This document shows, piece after piece, positions 23,975 to 35,885 of a stretch of 64,000 nucleotides of DNA. The stretch comes from Trichosporon coremiiforme (Eukaryota; Basidiomycota; Tremellomycetes; Trichosporonales; Trichosporonaceae). The notes beneath the pieces are model-generated. The model worked only from the letters and a program-made list of their open reading frames with translations, was not told where the DNA came from and did no database searches. How positions within the stretch are numbered: position 1 is the first letter of the stretch; each line of letters starts with the position of its first letter. Made by a program: the position numbers and the translations under genes. The stretch covers positions 1,707,686 to 1,771,685 of the forward strand of contig BCJJ01000006.1 of NCBI GenBank assembly GCA_039545355.1, written 5' to 3'.

Positions 23975-26628
23975 TTATGAATGGGTGTCCCGCCTGAAGA
24001 ACTTGCGGAAGTCGCCGAACGCCTTTGGCGTCTCTGTGCGATCTGGTGCCTTGCTTCCGAGACCGAGGGTTGGCGTCGTGTTGCCGCTGGAGAAGAGGCC
24101 GCCTCCGACGGTCGGGCCCGTCGTCGTCTTCTCATCCATGTCCAGCTTCGTCAGGAAAGACGAATCCTCGAGGTCGTCCTTTGTGCGTGTCACGGCGAGG
24201 AAGATATCGAGGAGTTTCTGCAGCTGCTCGCCCTTGAGCGTGCCCTTCAGATCGAGGATCTTTTGGAAGTTGGAGAAGGACCGGTCGCCGATTAACAGGC
24301 AGTAGTTCTGGACGAAACCCTCGGGCACCTCGTCGGGCGCGAGGATGACCTTGAGCATGGTCTCGAGCTCGCCCGTCGCCTTGGTGACCTTGGCGACGTA
24401 CTTCTTGTGCTGGTGAGACTTTTCGCCCTGCTCCTGCGGCGGCAGCTCGAGAAGGCACCCCTTCACGGCCGAGATGTCGAGGAGGAGCTGCTCGGCGCCA
24501 ATCTTCCTGAGCGGGCGCGAGCGTACGATCGCAGACGTGAACCGCCCCATGATCAGGTTGACGCACTTGTCGCTGAAGTTGCGCACGTACTTGGGGCTCG
24601 CTGTGCGTGTGCCCACGACCGCGGCAATTTCCTTCACGCTGCCGACCAGGTCGACGATGTACGCCGAGCGGCCCGAGACGTTCTCGAGGTCCTTCCACGG
24701 CGTGCGCAGCATGGCCGCGAACGACGGCTCGACGGCCGTCTCGAGCTCCTTCATGATGAGCGAAAGACACTGGGCGATCGCGCCGTTGAACCCGTCCCGC
24801 TCGTCCTGGAACGAGATGCTGTCCGCCAACTCGGGCTTGATCTTCTCCTTCACCAGGTCCTCTAACTGCACGGAGGTGTTCAGGCAGTACTCGGCCGTGT
24901 TCAGCACCATGCACGCGTTGCGCACTTCGGCGAGATCACTTCGGCCCTCGACGGATCGGCGCGCGAGGAAATCTGCAGGGGCTGGCTTCTTCATCGATGC
25001 CAGAAGCACGTCGTCGCTGTACACCTTGAGCCACTTTGCGAAGACGCGCGCAAGGCGCTGCAGCGGCTCGCCTGTCGTGTACTGCGAGCACTTGTCGAGC
25101 GCAGCGCGGTAGACGTGGAACAGCTCCATGGAGCTGGGCAGGACGAGCGCCGTCGCTCCCTCGTCGTCGTTGCTGACTCCCTCAAAGGAGGCACGGCTGC
25201 GCAGGCCCCGGTGCGGGCCCAACGTGTCGGCGATAGCCTTGTCCTGCGCATCGACAAAGATGCCAAAGTGCGCATCGAAAGCACTGCTAATCGTGAACCG
25301 CTGCTGCGGGGCGTTGAGCGCCTCGAGCCGGTCCGTGATGTCCTCGAACGAGCAGCCAAAGCGGCGCGCATACGTCGCCTCAAAGTCGAGCGTGGCCTGG
25401 AGCGCATCGAGGAGGACGGTCACCGATGGCGGCGTCTTGAGCAGCACGTTCGTCAGGTCCTGGCGTGTGCTGTCCGCGAAGCTGGCGACGAGGAGGCGCG
25501 AAATCTCCCAGGTGTCGGGGAAGAGGGAGCCCGACTCCTCATCGTGCGACTTCAGCACGCGCCGGAACCAGGCATACCGCCGCGGCACGTTGTCGAGCTG
25601 TCCCGCCTCGTCGGTCGACCGGAAGATCCGTCGGTAGTCCTGCAGCTGCAGCTGGATGTACCGCTCGATGATGTGTTTCCTGTAGTCGCCGCCGAGTACC
25701 TCGATAACCTGGCATGCTGGACCAACAATCGCACGGTCTGGCGGCTTGCTGGGATCGTTCGAGAAGCTGATGTCAGTTCATGACGTTCGGTAGATAACTC
25801 ACAACACCTCCATCTCGCTGTTGACCTTCTCCTGCAGCGCCTTCCGGTCCGTCTCGGCCGCCTTGAATACGGCCGCGACCTCGCCAATAGTTGCGAGCGG
25901 TCGCAACGGCTCCAGAAGCTGTGTCACGGCCGCCAGCGCCTGTGCCATCTCCGCGTACCGCGTCGTAGGCAGGAGGGAGTGCAGGTGCGCCTGTGCCGTT
26001 TCTGTCGTCAGCTCGTTTCTTAGGCCATGCAGAGCTTGACGTCCTGGAAATGACTCACTCAGCATGCTCCACCGCTCCAGCGTCTGCATCGTCCGCGTCA
26101 GATTCCGCTTCGCGACGTCTAAGCGCTGGATATCGCTCGTAATCGCCTTGACGATCGCCTCGGCCTCGGCCGCCTTCTCCCGGATCGCGTTGATCTGCGT
26201 CATTAAGTGCTGAAGTGGGTGTCAGCTGTGCTTTCTCTTCACCGTATCAAACAGTTCGCTGCACCCCCTGATGCGTGTGCGGCAGGGGCTGTGAAAGCAA
26301 CACTTACACCGATCTGACGCTGGATGTGGCCCATCCGCTCCGGATCCTGGTCGGCACGCAACTCGGCTTTCAGCCTCGCGATCTCTTCCCGCGCATCGAG
26401 AATTTCGAGCTGTAACCGCGCGTGAATCTGCGTATGGTGCGACAGCGTCGTGGCTGGGTTGTCAGCTATCTCGTTCTCTCGACAGCTATGCTACGCCGCG
26501 GTCGTTTGACAGCAGTGTCGCCTCCGCCGCGGTCGCGCGGCAGAGTTTGCGGCAATGCTGACCACGTCTCACTCACAGTCATGAAACTCCCGCCCGAGAC
26601 GCGCCATCGCAACGCTCGTATCCGCCAT
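23975..26628 (-). CDS. VPS53: GARP complex subunit Vps53
   Basis: Subunit of the Golgi-associated retrograde protein complex that tethers endosome-derived vesicles at the trans-Golgi network. Minus-strand exons 26628-26577, 26453-26308, 26209-26059, 26001-25803 and 25766-23975 give 779 residues. The N-terminal coiled-coil region has the family's DQDPERM block, NAIREKA...ITSDIQRLDVAKRNLT, and RYAEMAQALAAV. The middle block reads LQLQDYRRIFRSTDEAGQLDNV, then RRYAWFRRVLK; the C-terminal blocks KVILAPDEVPEGFVQNYCLL and FQKILDLKG are typical of Vps53. I placed the start at MADTSVAM because REFHDSTTLS aligns with the family's LNxxFP...SL segment. The intron 26058-26002 (57 nt, stop-free) is supported because splicing restores exact length to the family segment. 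Head-to-head with DCTN5, 269 bp between start codons. Confidence 0.93.
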
Positions 26629-26897
26629 TCTTGCGCTGTTGGTCCTTGTCGTAGCTCTTTCGCGTAAAGTAGTTGAACAGCCAGCGACGTTGTTGCTGTC
26701 CAGGAACGCAATCTCAGGACGTCGGACGCGGACATGCCCTGTGCCCTCCGCCTGAAACACGTAGGTTCCCACGGTGTCCTCCACTCCGTGCAGGGATGAC
26801 GCGCTGGGCGATGTTCGCCAGTCCGCAATAACAAAGTCGAGCGAGCGACTGACGAGATCCTAACCCGTATCTGCACGAATTGGAACGGAAAGCCATC
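26629..26897. promoter_or_regulatory. Bidirectional promoter VPS53 / DCTN5
   Basis: The 269 bp between the two ATG codons must hold both promoters and both leaders. No TATA box is evident. Confidence 0.5.
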
Positions 26898-27829
26898 ATG
26901 GGCGCGTTCGATCCTCCAATTCTCTTCGAAAAGGGCACATACATCGGTAGGCTGAGAGTAAGGCACGTACGAGCTGACAAGCAGAGACCGACACTGGAAG
27001 TGCGTAGGGTGATCGGCGCAGCGAGCTGCCCGCTGCGCCGAGACCGCGGCAGCTGATTAAGAACGCAGGCAAGCTGACGGAACAGACAAGGTGTCCCGAA
27101 AAGCTGTGATTCAAGGGGCGACGAACATCGTCTTGCATGGGAAGAGCATCATCCAGACTCGTGAGTAAGCCGCTGGCAGCTGTTGTCTTCCCCAGTCCAT
27201 CCCAATTGAATGCCTTCCTCGGCCCCTTGGAGACCGTATCCCCATGCCCTCCATCAGTTCCTTCTCCAACCCACTCCTCACAACCTCGCAGCTGAAAGTT
27301 GCAGATTGTTAAAGCTGACCCCAGGCGCGATTCTCCGCGGTGATCTCCGCCGCGCAACGCCCAACAACGCGCACCACGTCGTCCTCTCACTGGGCAAGTA
27401 CTGTCTCGTCGGGGAAGGAGCCATCCTCCGCCCCCCGGGCAAGATCTACAAGGGCTCATTCACCTTCTACCCCGTGCGAATCGGAGACTGTGTCCATATC
27501 GGACCCGACGCTATCGTCGAGGCGGCGTCGGTGGGGCATGGTGTCGAGATTGGGGCTAGGGCTATCGTCGTAAGTCTCTCCGGCGGAGGGGTCTTAGCTA
27601 TGTAAATTAGGGACTCAATAGCTGACATGTGCAGGGCAAATTCGCTATTCTGAAGGACTACGCCGTCATCCTCCCCGATGCTGTGCTGCCGGACGGTGCC
27701 GTCGTGCCGAGTTACACGGTGTGGGGCGGGAATCCCGCTAGGCTCGTCGATACGCTCCCCGAGACGTATCAGGAGACAGTCGAGGAGAGATGCAAGTTGT
27801 ACTACGCTCGGTTCCGTGCCGCGCAATAG
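26898..27829 (+). CDS. DCTN5: Dynactin subunit 5 (p25)
   Basis: Pointed-end subunit of dynactin, the activator of cytoplasmic dynein; with p27 it recruits endosomal cargo in fungi. Exons 26898-26946, 26985-26999 (15 nt), 27086-27160, 27325-27569 and 27635-27829 give 192 residues. The N-terminus reads YIETDTGNKVSRKAVIQGA across two splice junctions, matching the p25 signature YIET-GNKVSRxxV; then NIVLHGKSII, AILRGDLR and hexapeptide turns (IGDCVHIGPDAIVEAA, GARAIVGKFAILKD) of a left-handed beta helix. It ends with VVPSYTVWGGNPA as in the family. The 15-nt microexon encodes the conserved ETDTG, so it is very likely real. Divergent from VPS53. Confidence 0.95.
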
Positions 27830-28193
27830 TGCGGAGCAGCAGAGGGAGATGAGGAATGAAGGAGACGAGAGCAGAAGAAGAGAGACAGAATATACCCTGC
27901 ATTGTACATATCCCCTTTGATGCCAATCGTTGTCGTTCGCTCAGAGTTTGCACCTAATACACAATACATATACAGTTGTTCGTCATATGGTTACGTTACT
28001 TGTCGTTAAGCCAAGAATAAAAGCCTAAGAGGGGTCGACCTTGTGACAGGAGTGGATGTGAGGGTTATGCACATGCGGGCTCGACCCGGAGGGAGCCCCT
28101 TTTCGCCAATGCTGGCAATGGTGGAGAACAGGAAGCAAGTGGGCGACGGAGAGGTGAGGGGCGAGGGGTCAGAATGGGACGAGCGGCCCGCGT
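27830..28193. other. Convergent 3' region DCTN5 / coiled-coil gene
   Basis: 364 bp. AT-rich sequence with acaatacatatac and gaataaaag (about 27955-28025) that could act as poly(A) signals. No gene seen. Confidence 0.5.
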
Positions 28194-31011
28194 TTAGGCG
28201 TCCGCTGAGACGCTGCTGCCCACGCTCCAGAGGGTCGACACGCTCTCCTTCTGCTGGTGCTTGGGGACGAACTCTTCGTATCCGTTGATGCCATTCGTTC
28301 CGTTCACGCCGTTAGCTCCGCCGTTGGCCGTACCGTTAGCCGTACCGTTCACGCCGTTCGCGCCGTTAACACCTGTGAGCGTGTTACGCTTACGCGCGGT
28401 GCGGTCGATCTTAGGCGGTACAGTGTAGGCCGCCTGCGACTTGCCCTGGGCTAAGAGCTTGGCCTGCTGAGCCTCCTTGGCGTCGAACGCCTTCAAGGCG
28501 GCTGCGGCGTCGGCAGGCGACGCATCAGCTAAATTCGCCAGGTCGGCCGTGTTGCTAGTTCCGAATGCAACGCTGAGGCGCTGCAGAGGCGAGGTGCCCG
28601 TCGAGGAACGTGCGCTGTCCGACGAGGAGCCGTCCTTGGCCGCAGCAACGGGCGCAGGGGGAGTGGGCGCAGGTTGGGGCGGCGCGGGGGCACGGGACAG
28701 ACGGCGCAGCCATGACGTCGCGCGAGAGCCCGTGTCCTCCGGAGGCGTGACGGACGGAGCGGGCGCCATCACCTCGACGGAACCGGCTTCGGGAGACCGC
28801 TCGATGCCCATCAACTTGAGGGCCGCCTCCATACGGTGGCGCTCGCGGCGGTCCTCCTCGTCCTCTTCCTGGGGCTCGAGCTTGCGTGCGCTGATGACGG
28901 GCGAGGCCTTGACTTCGCGGGTCGGGCTCTGGCTGGGCAGACGGGTGGAGCCGGCCGGCGCCGCACTACTGGCTAAAGTCAGAGGCTTGAGCTGGGGCTG
29001 CTTCGGCTCAGGCTCCTTGGAGCCGCCGCCAAATCCGAGCGAGCGGAAGTCGATCGAGAAACCGCGCCTGTTCCGCTTCTCCTCCGTGGCCTTCTCCTTG
29101 TCGTCCTTCGTGGGCACGGCAGCCGTTGCCGGAGCGGGCGCGGGAGCCACCATCATCGACACGGGGCGTGCACGGCTCTTAGGCGGCACGGTCGGGGCCG
29201 CCATGGAGGCGGGTTCCTGCGTAGACGTGAAGGAAGCAGGTTCGTCGACGATGGGTCCATTGTTCTCCATGTCCTTAGCAAGCTGCTCAATGGAAGGGCG
29301 GACCGAACGTCCGCTGACAGTGCGCGTTCCGAAACGGCGCGTGCGGTAATCAACGCTCAAGATGTGCTCGAAGCCCTCAGACGCAATGATCCGGTCCAGG
29401 ATCTTGGAGCAGTACAGGGTGAGCGCTTTGTTGCTCTCCTTCAGGCTCTTGAGCTCTGTGCGCATCTTCTCAATGTCGTTATCGCCGTTAAGTTCGGCCG
29501 CAAGCGTGTGGCCCAATCGTGGGGAGGCAAGCTCGATGGCACTGGGGTGAGGGCTGCTGGCGTCGATGTCCATCTCAGCGTTCAGCTCATCCATCTCCAT
29601 TTGCTCCTCGAGCGTGGCGAGCACAGTCGTTTCCTTGGGCTTGACTGGGGGCGAGTGGCGGGGAGGCGATGACGTCGTGAGCAGGCCAGATCCCATATGA
29701 CCGGCGAGCGTGCGCTCCTCCACAAGCAGCTGCCAGCTGTCGTTCTCCTCGAGAAGCCGCGCATTGTCGGCTTTGACCTCGTGCAGCTCGTCCGCAAGCG
29801 TTGTCAGTTGGGCGACGAGCGTCTGGTGGGACGCAGACAGCGAAGCCAATTCTTCCTTGAGGGCGAGATGCGGCTCCTCCTCGTTCACGTGCGCATGAGC
29901 GAGGCGCTCGGTCGTCAGACTCTTCAGCCGCTGCTGCAAGTGCTGCAGCTCGGCCTGGTGGACAAGACGCTCAGCCTCGAACGCCTTCTCCTGCTAGTGT
30001 TAGTGTCGATTGTGAAACCCCATGATTGCGGCTTTCGCCACCCACCTGGTCCGCGTAACGGCGTGCACCATTGCGGTTGTGCTTCTCGCTCTCAGCGACG
30101 TTGGCCCTAAGGCGGTCGATCAGGTCGTTTGCAGCCTCAAGGTCCGCCTCCAAGCCCTGCTGTTCGTTAAACGTAGTGTCATACTTCTCCTGGAGCGATT
30201 CGGACAGCTTTTGCAGCTCTGTGACGCGCGCCTCGGTTGACAGCTGCTGCGTCTCGAGTTCCTCGATCCGGGAAGAGAACTGTGGTTCACGTTAGTCGGT
30301 GACCTTACGAAGGGTTCGTGCGATAAGAGGGAGCTTCGCGGCTTTGCGCATGCACGGGGCCATGTGGGTCGCGATAAACAAGCCGAGAAGCTGTCGCAAT
30401 CGCACACACGGCACACATGGCACCCGGCGATCCATGCTTACGTGGAGGAGAGCACTTACCTTCTCGCGGTCAGTCCACTCGCGCCTCAGAGCGTCCTGCA
30501 TGGCCGTCCGGCTCGCCTTCTCCAGCTCGTCCTCGGTGCGGTCCTCGATGATGCCAGTGTATTCAGGTGCTGGCTCCCCAGCCGAGGAAGGCTGGGGCGC
30601 TTCCGGCTCTCCCTTGGAAAGTGTCGCAGAGTGTGCCGGACGCGGGCTGGGAGTTGCCCGAGGTGTCGGGGTCCCATTCGAGGTTGAGGGGGTGATGCTG
30701 ATCCGTTTCGAGCGAGTGCGATTGGGCGGCGCTGGTCGGGCGATCATTGGCGACTCTGTGGGCGGGGAAACGCCGCCCATGGTGACTCGGACGCCGGCAG
30801 TCGGGCTCACGGGAGAGGTCGCCGCCATGTCTTTTGTGGGTGTCTGGCTGCGAATTTGTTGAGAAATCGGACGCCGCGGAGGCCGGGAGGGGAGGGAAGA
30901 GCGTTGCGAAAGTGAGGACGACGAGTTGTTTCTCCCAACACCGGCGGAGGGCGTGGAGGAGCGGTGAGCTTCTTTGCGAGGCGAGGAGGGTCGGGGTGGC
31001 GGCGGCGGCAT
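28194..31011 (-). CDS. Proline/serine-rich coiled-coil protein, function unknown
   Basis: Minus-strand exons 31011-30460, 30279-30046 and 29993-28194 give 861 residues. Residues 1-150 are Pro/Ser/Arg-rich and disordered (MPPPPPRPSSPRK). From about 160 to 380 there is a continuous coiled coil (exon 2 wholly heptad-like: ELETQQLSTEARVTELQKL), followed by ALTLYCSKILDRII-EGFEHIL, a block that recurs in fungal coiled-coil proteins annotated only as hypothetical. The C-terminal half is disordered and ends with a run of Asn-Gly repeats. No enzymatic motif, TM or signal peptide is seen. The start is the first true ATG; an upstream in-frame TTG is not used. A TATATATT lies about 130 nt upstream. Possibly a cytoskeletal or polarity scaffold, by architecture only. 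Confidence 0.85.
28281..28373 (-). repeat. Asn-Gly coding minisatellite
   Basis: Inside the coiled-coil gene's C-terminus, the units (V/T/A/I)NG are repeated about ten times with occasional Ala or Gly insertions. At DNA level it is a cgtt-rich 9-12 nt imperfect repeat, likely variable in length between strains. Confidence 0.7.
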
Positions 31012-31775
31012 GGCGTGTCGATATGGCCTGGCCAAAGGAGTAGCGCGAGATTGAAGCTAACGTATGCCGGGAGAGTGGAGTGGCCAGCGGACGAGGTTTT
31101 GGTGGAACTGGGGGAGGGTCTAAATTCTAAGCAAGAAATGAATATATAGGTGGACGGGCCAGCAAGAAGGGGGAGGACTGCAAGTCGGTTGAGGAGGAGT
31201 CCTCTGGTGAATGGGTGCGTGCTTTGCTTAGGAAGAGTGATGCGCTCGGAGGGTGAGATGAACTTCTGGTGTTGGGTGGTGGACCCTGTGAGTACATTGC
31301 CGTGGGCCATGCGTGAATGGGTGCGGGTGGCCGGGCCAAACAATGAAACGCGCCATCTAGCCGCCATGTACGGCGAGCGAGTTTCAGTGCGCTCGTGTGG
31401 CCTGCGTGTGGTCGAGCCGCTCAAACGACCGGGGAACCCAGGTTAAGGTCTGCTCGCCCCTGGCGAGGATAGACTCCCCGCAGCGCGATCCCTCGCTGCA
31501 CGCGCATCGCAGCCAGCGCAGGCCCTCGACTCCTCGAAGCCCTCAACGCCCCAGGGTCCTCAGGCCCGTCCCGTAGCCCCCGTAGCCGCAAAGCCTATCA
31601 ACCATAACGGACCAGGCCCTCCCCTAACAGGTCCCGCCACAAGCTCACTGTTCGGTGTTACCCACGTGGCAGAGTGGAGGTCGCCTGAGTTTCTGCTGGG
31701 CCTTCATGAGTGCAGCCCAAATACATCATCGACCCTCATGGTGGCAACAATCCAACTACCTACCAAACAATAACC
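31012..31775. promoter_or_regulatory. Divergent promoter region, coiled-coil gene / NAB2
   Basis: 764 bp between two start codons. It includes a TATATATT on the minus strand at 31141-31148. No coding evidence. Confidence 0.5.
31141..31148 (-). promoter_or_regulatory. TATA-like box of the coiled-coil gene
   Basis: The minus strand reads TATATATT about 130 nt upstream of the ATG at 31011; this spacing is plausible for a fungal TATA element with a short leader. Confidence 0.35.
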
Positions 31776-33458
31776 ATGTCCAAAAAGCTCTCCATGGATC
31801 AGGCGACTGCCTTGCAGGTGAGTCGATCGCATGGCGGACTTCCACTGACAACCCAGGCTGAGGTTCAGCTGGAGCTCGAGAAGCGCGAGTGGGCTGAAGC
31901 AGGCGGTGCGTATTGCTGTCACTTCGATGGAATGATAGCTAATGTGCAGACAACGTGATGGCCGAGTACGTCTGTGTTCTTCTCGGTGAGTGAATCAGCT
32001 TAGGCATTATGCTTGGTTTAGCTAACAGCAGCCAACGGCAACACGAGGGGTATGTCACAAGCGCTTATCAAGACTAACGTGAAGACAAGGTGCAGACCGA
32101 GATGGACGATCGTGAGCTCTCCAACGCTTGTGTCCGCAGCTAACGTCAGTCGTCGGAGCCGACTTTGATGCCTCGTTTCTCGACTGGTTATTCGCGCGAT
32201 ACGAGGCAACGCTGAACCAAGATGCTGCCCCAGCCGCCGCTCCCGCGGCCGAACCGACATCTGCCCCGACTGATGCCCCCCAGTCCGCCGGGCCGTCTTC
32301 AGGCGCTGGATCACGGATGTTCGCGTCCGCGGTGGAGGGCACGAAACGCAAGGCTGAGGGTGAGCACGAGCGCCGGCGGCTTCCCGACGCACCTCTGGGT
32401 GCGCCTGCTGCTGCGCCGACCGGCCCTCGCATGGGCGGCCAGGGGCGCAACCTTGCCGACCGACTGGGACCCCGAGGGCAGGCGCCGATGCGCGGCAACG
32501 GCGTGAACATTCGGGGTCGCGGCGGACACATGAACCAGCCCTTCCGCCCGCAGCAGCAGCAGCAGCAGGGCTTCGGCGTGGGCATGGGCATGCCCGGCAT
32601 GCAGGGCCAGCAGGAGATGATGATGCAGATGATGGCCATGCAAGCCAACATGATGCAGATGGCCGAGCAAATGCAGTCGATGCAGCAGGGCCAGGGTCAG
32701 GTAAGCTTCGGTTTTCCCCCACAAGCTGACGATAGGACAAGCGCGGCGGACGACCTACGCGCGGAGGAGCGCCGGCACACACGCCCCACAAGGCTGCCTC
32801 GAAGCCCGCCGCTGCCGCTAAGAGCGGCCCGATCCCCGACAAGCCGACCTCGACAGCGCTCTGCAAGTTTGGCGTCGGGTGCAACAATGCGCGGTGCGTG
32901 TACAGCCACCCGTCGCCCGTTGCCGACGAGAGAACCGGTATGGTGCTGAGCGAGGAGGCGTGCCCTGCGGGTAAGAACTGCAAGGACGCCGAGTGCGTCA
33001 AGAGCCACGTCTCGCCTGCCGCCGTCCTCGGCGAGGGTGCTGGCCCATCCCGCCTACTCTGCAAATTCCAGCACTGCACGAACCCTTCCTGCCAGTTCCG
33101 TCATGAGGACGCGAACGGCAACCCGATTGCTCCGCCGGCGCTCTCCAACCCCGCCCCCGCGACCGAGGGCTCCAAGCCGAGCCTCGACTCGGCGCTAGAC
33201 GACGTCAAGACGGAGCGCCCCTGTCGATTCGGCGAGAGGTGTACCCGCGCCGACTGCAAGTTCAGCCACCCCGCCAGTCGCCCGACTCCCAAGGGTGCCA
33301 AGCCTGCCGGTGGCAAGCCTGCGGGGGGCCTCAAGAACAAGGCGGCGCGCACGGACGACGCTATCAGCGGCGACATGGGACCGAGCAAGAAGTTTGGACT
33401 CAACCCGAACGCGGGCGAGTTCAAGCCGAAGGAGGACGACATCCAGGTCACCATGTGA
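31776..33458 (+). CDS. NAB2: Nuclear poly(A) RNA-binding CCCH zinc-finger protein Nab2/ZC3H14
   Basis: Binds poly(A) tails in the nucleus, controls tail length and supports mRNA export. Exons 31776-31817, 31857-31905, 31950-31985, 32032-32049 (18 nt), 32085-32111, 32150-32700 and 32736-33458 give 481 residues. The N-terminal PWI-like fold (about 1-80) is visible in MAEYVCVLL-ANGNT and FDASFLDWLFARYE. Then follow an Ala/Pro-rich linker, an RGRGG patch, a Gln run and a Met/Gln-rich segment (MMMQMMAMQ). The C-terminus has at least four CCCH fingers: CKFGVGCNNARCVYSH (about 283), CPAGKNCKDAECVKSH, CKFQHCTNPSCQFRH and CRFGERCTRADCKFSH (about 405), spaced as in the Nab2 tandem array. The N-terminal domain is cut into five exons of 18-49 nt, so automatic predictions may miss it. 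Confidence 0.93.
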
Positions 33459-34134
33459 GGAGCCCGGCCGATGATCCATGGCGAAGGGGAGAGCGACGGA
33501 CAGAGTAACCTGGAGCACGAAGGCGATCTGCACGGAGACGGAAGCGAGGCACGAGACACAGCGACAGCAACCCGATAGAACGAAGTAGTGTACCTCTTAG
33601 ACTAGAGATGTATTTTGTCGTAGCTTAGGCCACAAACATCGCAACAGCTTCTCGTTAATGTACGCCAATTTGCAGCCAACGCAATAGATCAATCTCAGCA
33701 TGAGCTAAGCAGCACCAGCCGTGCGCTGTGATGCCCGAGCACGGAGAATGCCTTCGCCGAAGGCAACTGGTTGCGTTATAAGAAGTGGGCACTGTGCACG
33801 GCGGCGGAGCGCGCGCGGAGCACCACACAGTGGAGAAGCGGAGGTGACTCTCGTAACCTGAACTTTGTAATGCAAAGCTAGTTTAATCGCGCTAATGGAA
33901 ATACCCCTGCGTAGCCAAGGGATGTAAGGCTGATTAACAGGCGGCCGCGGCCGATGGTGCCGAGCAATCCGCCCGCGCGGCCAACCCACGTGAGCAGACT
34001 TGAGGACCGGCTCTGTCCTACCCGGGCATGGCAAGCAGGTCAGGATAACTTTGGGCACCACCTCTTCCCTCTCTCTCCATCTCTTGTTGGCTGCTCGCTG
34101 GACTTGCAATCGGTACCGCAAACTTTTGTTCAAC
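33459..34134. other. Intergenic NAB2 3' region / PXMP4 promoter
   Basis: 676 bp. The tract 33590-33700 is AT-richer and probably the NAB2 3' end. The last 100 bp before PXMP4 are C/T-rich. Nothing coding seen. Confidence 0.45.
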
Positions 34135-35364
34135 ATGGCGAGCGCTCTCCAGAAGTTTATCATGGAGTGAGTTTGGTTTCTCAGCGTTGCGCGCGCTCTC
34201 GGAGATGACCTTTGTGCTGACTCCCACCCCAGCCCCGCAAACCACGACCTCCTCGGCGTGGTCAAGGGCGCCCGTAACGGTATCGTGTACGGATGCAAGG
34301 TGCGGTTCCCGCACGCGCTCGTCATGGCGGCGCTGTTCAGCCACAAGCCCTGGCCGGTCCGCATCCACGGCATCCTGACCGCGACCCGGAACCACGCCCT
34401 CGCGCTCGGCAAGTTTGTCACGATCTACAAGATCATGATGCTCATCCAGAAGCGGCTCAATGGAGGGAAGGAGCGGGACCTCGACACGCTCATTGCGGGC
34501 GGTATTGGAGGATGGTGGGTCTTCAGCGACCGCACACCGGTGAGTACTACGGGATGCTGTGGCAAGCTCGGGAGAGCCATTTCCCCGCTCCGCTCAGACG
34601 CTATCGTGTGAGGCGTCAAGACGGTTGGATGGACCGGTGCACCGACGCAATGGCCTTCCTCACCCATCGCATCCGATTAGAGCAAGACGAGTTGCTCTGC
34701 GATTCTGTGGATGCTGCGCCCGGCGGCTGGGATGGACCAATGCGAAGTACATTGCAAACACCGGTACGCACCGGGTATCGCCGGGCACTCTCGGTGTTCG
34801 GTGTGGGCGAGGAGGAAATGGCAGATATCGCGCTTGCATCGCGAACGAAAGATTTCCAAGCATGAAGGCGCTGACACTGTCGCAGATCAACGAGCAGATT
34901 GTGCTGTACATCATGTCTCGCGTCGTCCTCTCGTTCCTTCCGCGCCTGTACTCGTCCTCGTCGGGCCCCGCCAAGGGACCCCTGGAGCCGCTCTCGCACC
35001 CCCTCCCCGACCTCCTCTCGCCCGAGGCGAACCCCCGCCCCATCCCGCCCGCCAACGTTCCCTTCGCCATCGTCGCGACCCTCTCGTGGGGCCTCGTCAT
35101 GTACATCTTCCGCCACAGGGGAGAGAGGCTGCAGCCCGGCATTGTCAACTCGATGCGTGAGTACGCCCCCGCCCACGCGGGTATCACACGACGCCATCAT
35201 GGGCGTGGCTTGGGCCCGCCAGCCATGCCGCCGCCCGTCCATGCCGGACAACGGCACGGCCACCCGAACCCACGCACATGTGCACGCGCTGACAATCAGG
35301 CTACCTCTACCGCGACTCGGAGGTTTGGACCAACCTCAAGACCCTCCTCTGGCACAACAAGTAG
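34135..35364 (+). CDS. PXMP4: Peroxisomal membrane protein 4 (PMP24) of the Tim17/22/23 family
   Basis: Integral peroxisomal membrane protein of unsettled function. Exons 34135-34166, 34233-34539, 34886-35156 and 35300-35364 give 224 residues, close to the animal protein. Diagnostic blocks: GVVKGARNGIVYGCKVRFPHALVM, LGKFVTIYK, GGIGGWWVFSD, INEQIVLYIMSRV, SWGLVMYIFRHRGERLQPGIVNSM and the terminal YLYRDSEVWTNL...LLWHNK, all colinear with PXMP4. The hydrophobic segments suit a four-helix Tim17-type fold. Intron 2 (346 nt) is longer than usual here. The last exon is only 65 nt. The 5' exon is short (32 nt) and was fixed by phase and the family MASALQKF start. Confidence 0.93.
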
Positions 35365-35885
35365 GCGCCGCGCAGCATCACTGGAGCCGAGCCGAGGACA
35401 CGAAGTGCGGAGAAGACGAAGCGCCGCGCGCCCAGCTCAGGCCATGTCGAGGCAACCCCAGTCTGCTCTGCGTACCCAACACACACCACACTGCTTATTC
35501 GGACTACCTTCACTCCACTATTATTCTTCTTTACTTTCAGAACGCGGCCGCGACATTGGAGCATCGCGCCGTTCTCATAGATCATACAGTTGTACAATTT
35601 TCATGTATGGACTGGAATTGGACATGCACCAAGCAGCTTAGTGTCGCCAAAGTTGCGTGAAAGCTTGCGTGATATGTAGCTGTTAGCTTGCGATTAGGCC
35701 ATGGCGATAGCACTGGCGATAGCGGCAGGGTCAACTGGTCGATGCGGCGTCCGCCGTCGGTCGAGCCCGATACCAGGTCCGATCAATTAGGCGTGTGGAA
35801 CGTGAGGTGATGACATCAACAAGGCTTTCAGGTCAACTTTTTCGGCACACCTTTACCTCCACAACAACAACAACCAACGATTATC
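35365..35885. other. Intergenic PXMP4 3' region / HAM1 promoter
   Basis: 521 bp. A short direct repeat ggcgatagc occurs at about 35703-35722. The leader before HAM1 is C/A-rich (acaacaacaacaacc). No gene seen. Confidence 0.4.

Noticed and set aside
26629..26850. Open minus-strand frame extending upstream of the VPS53 ATG
   Set aside because: It lacks an ATG and its residues do not match Vps53; alignment places the start at 26628 in the shared promoter region.
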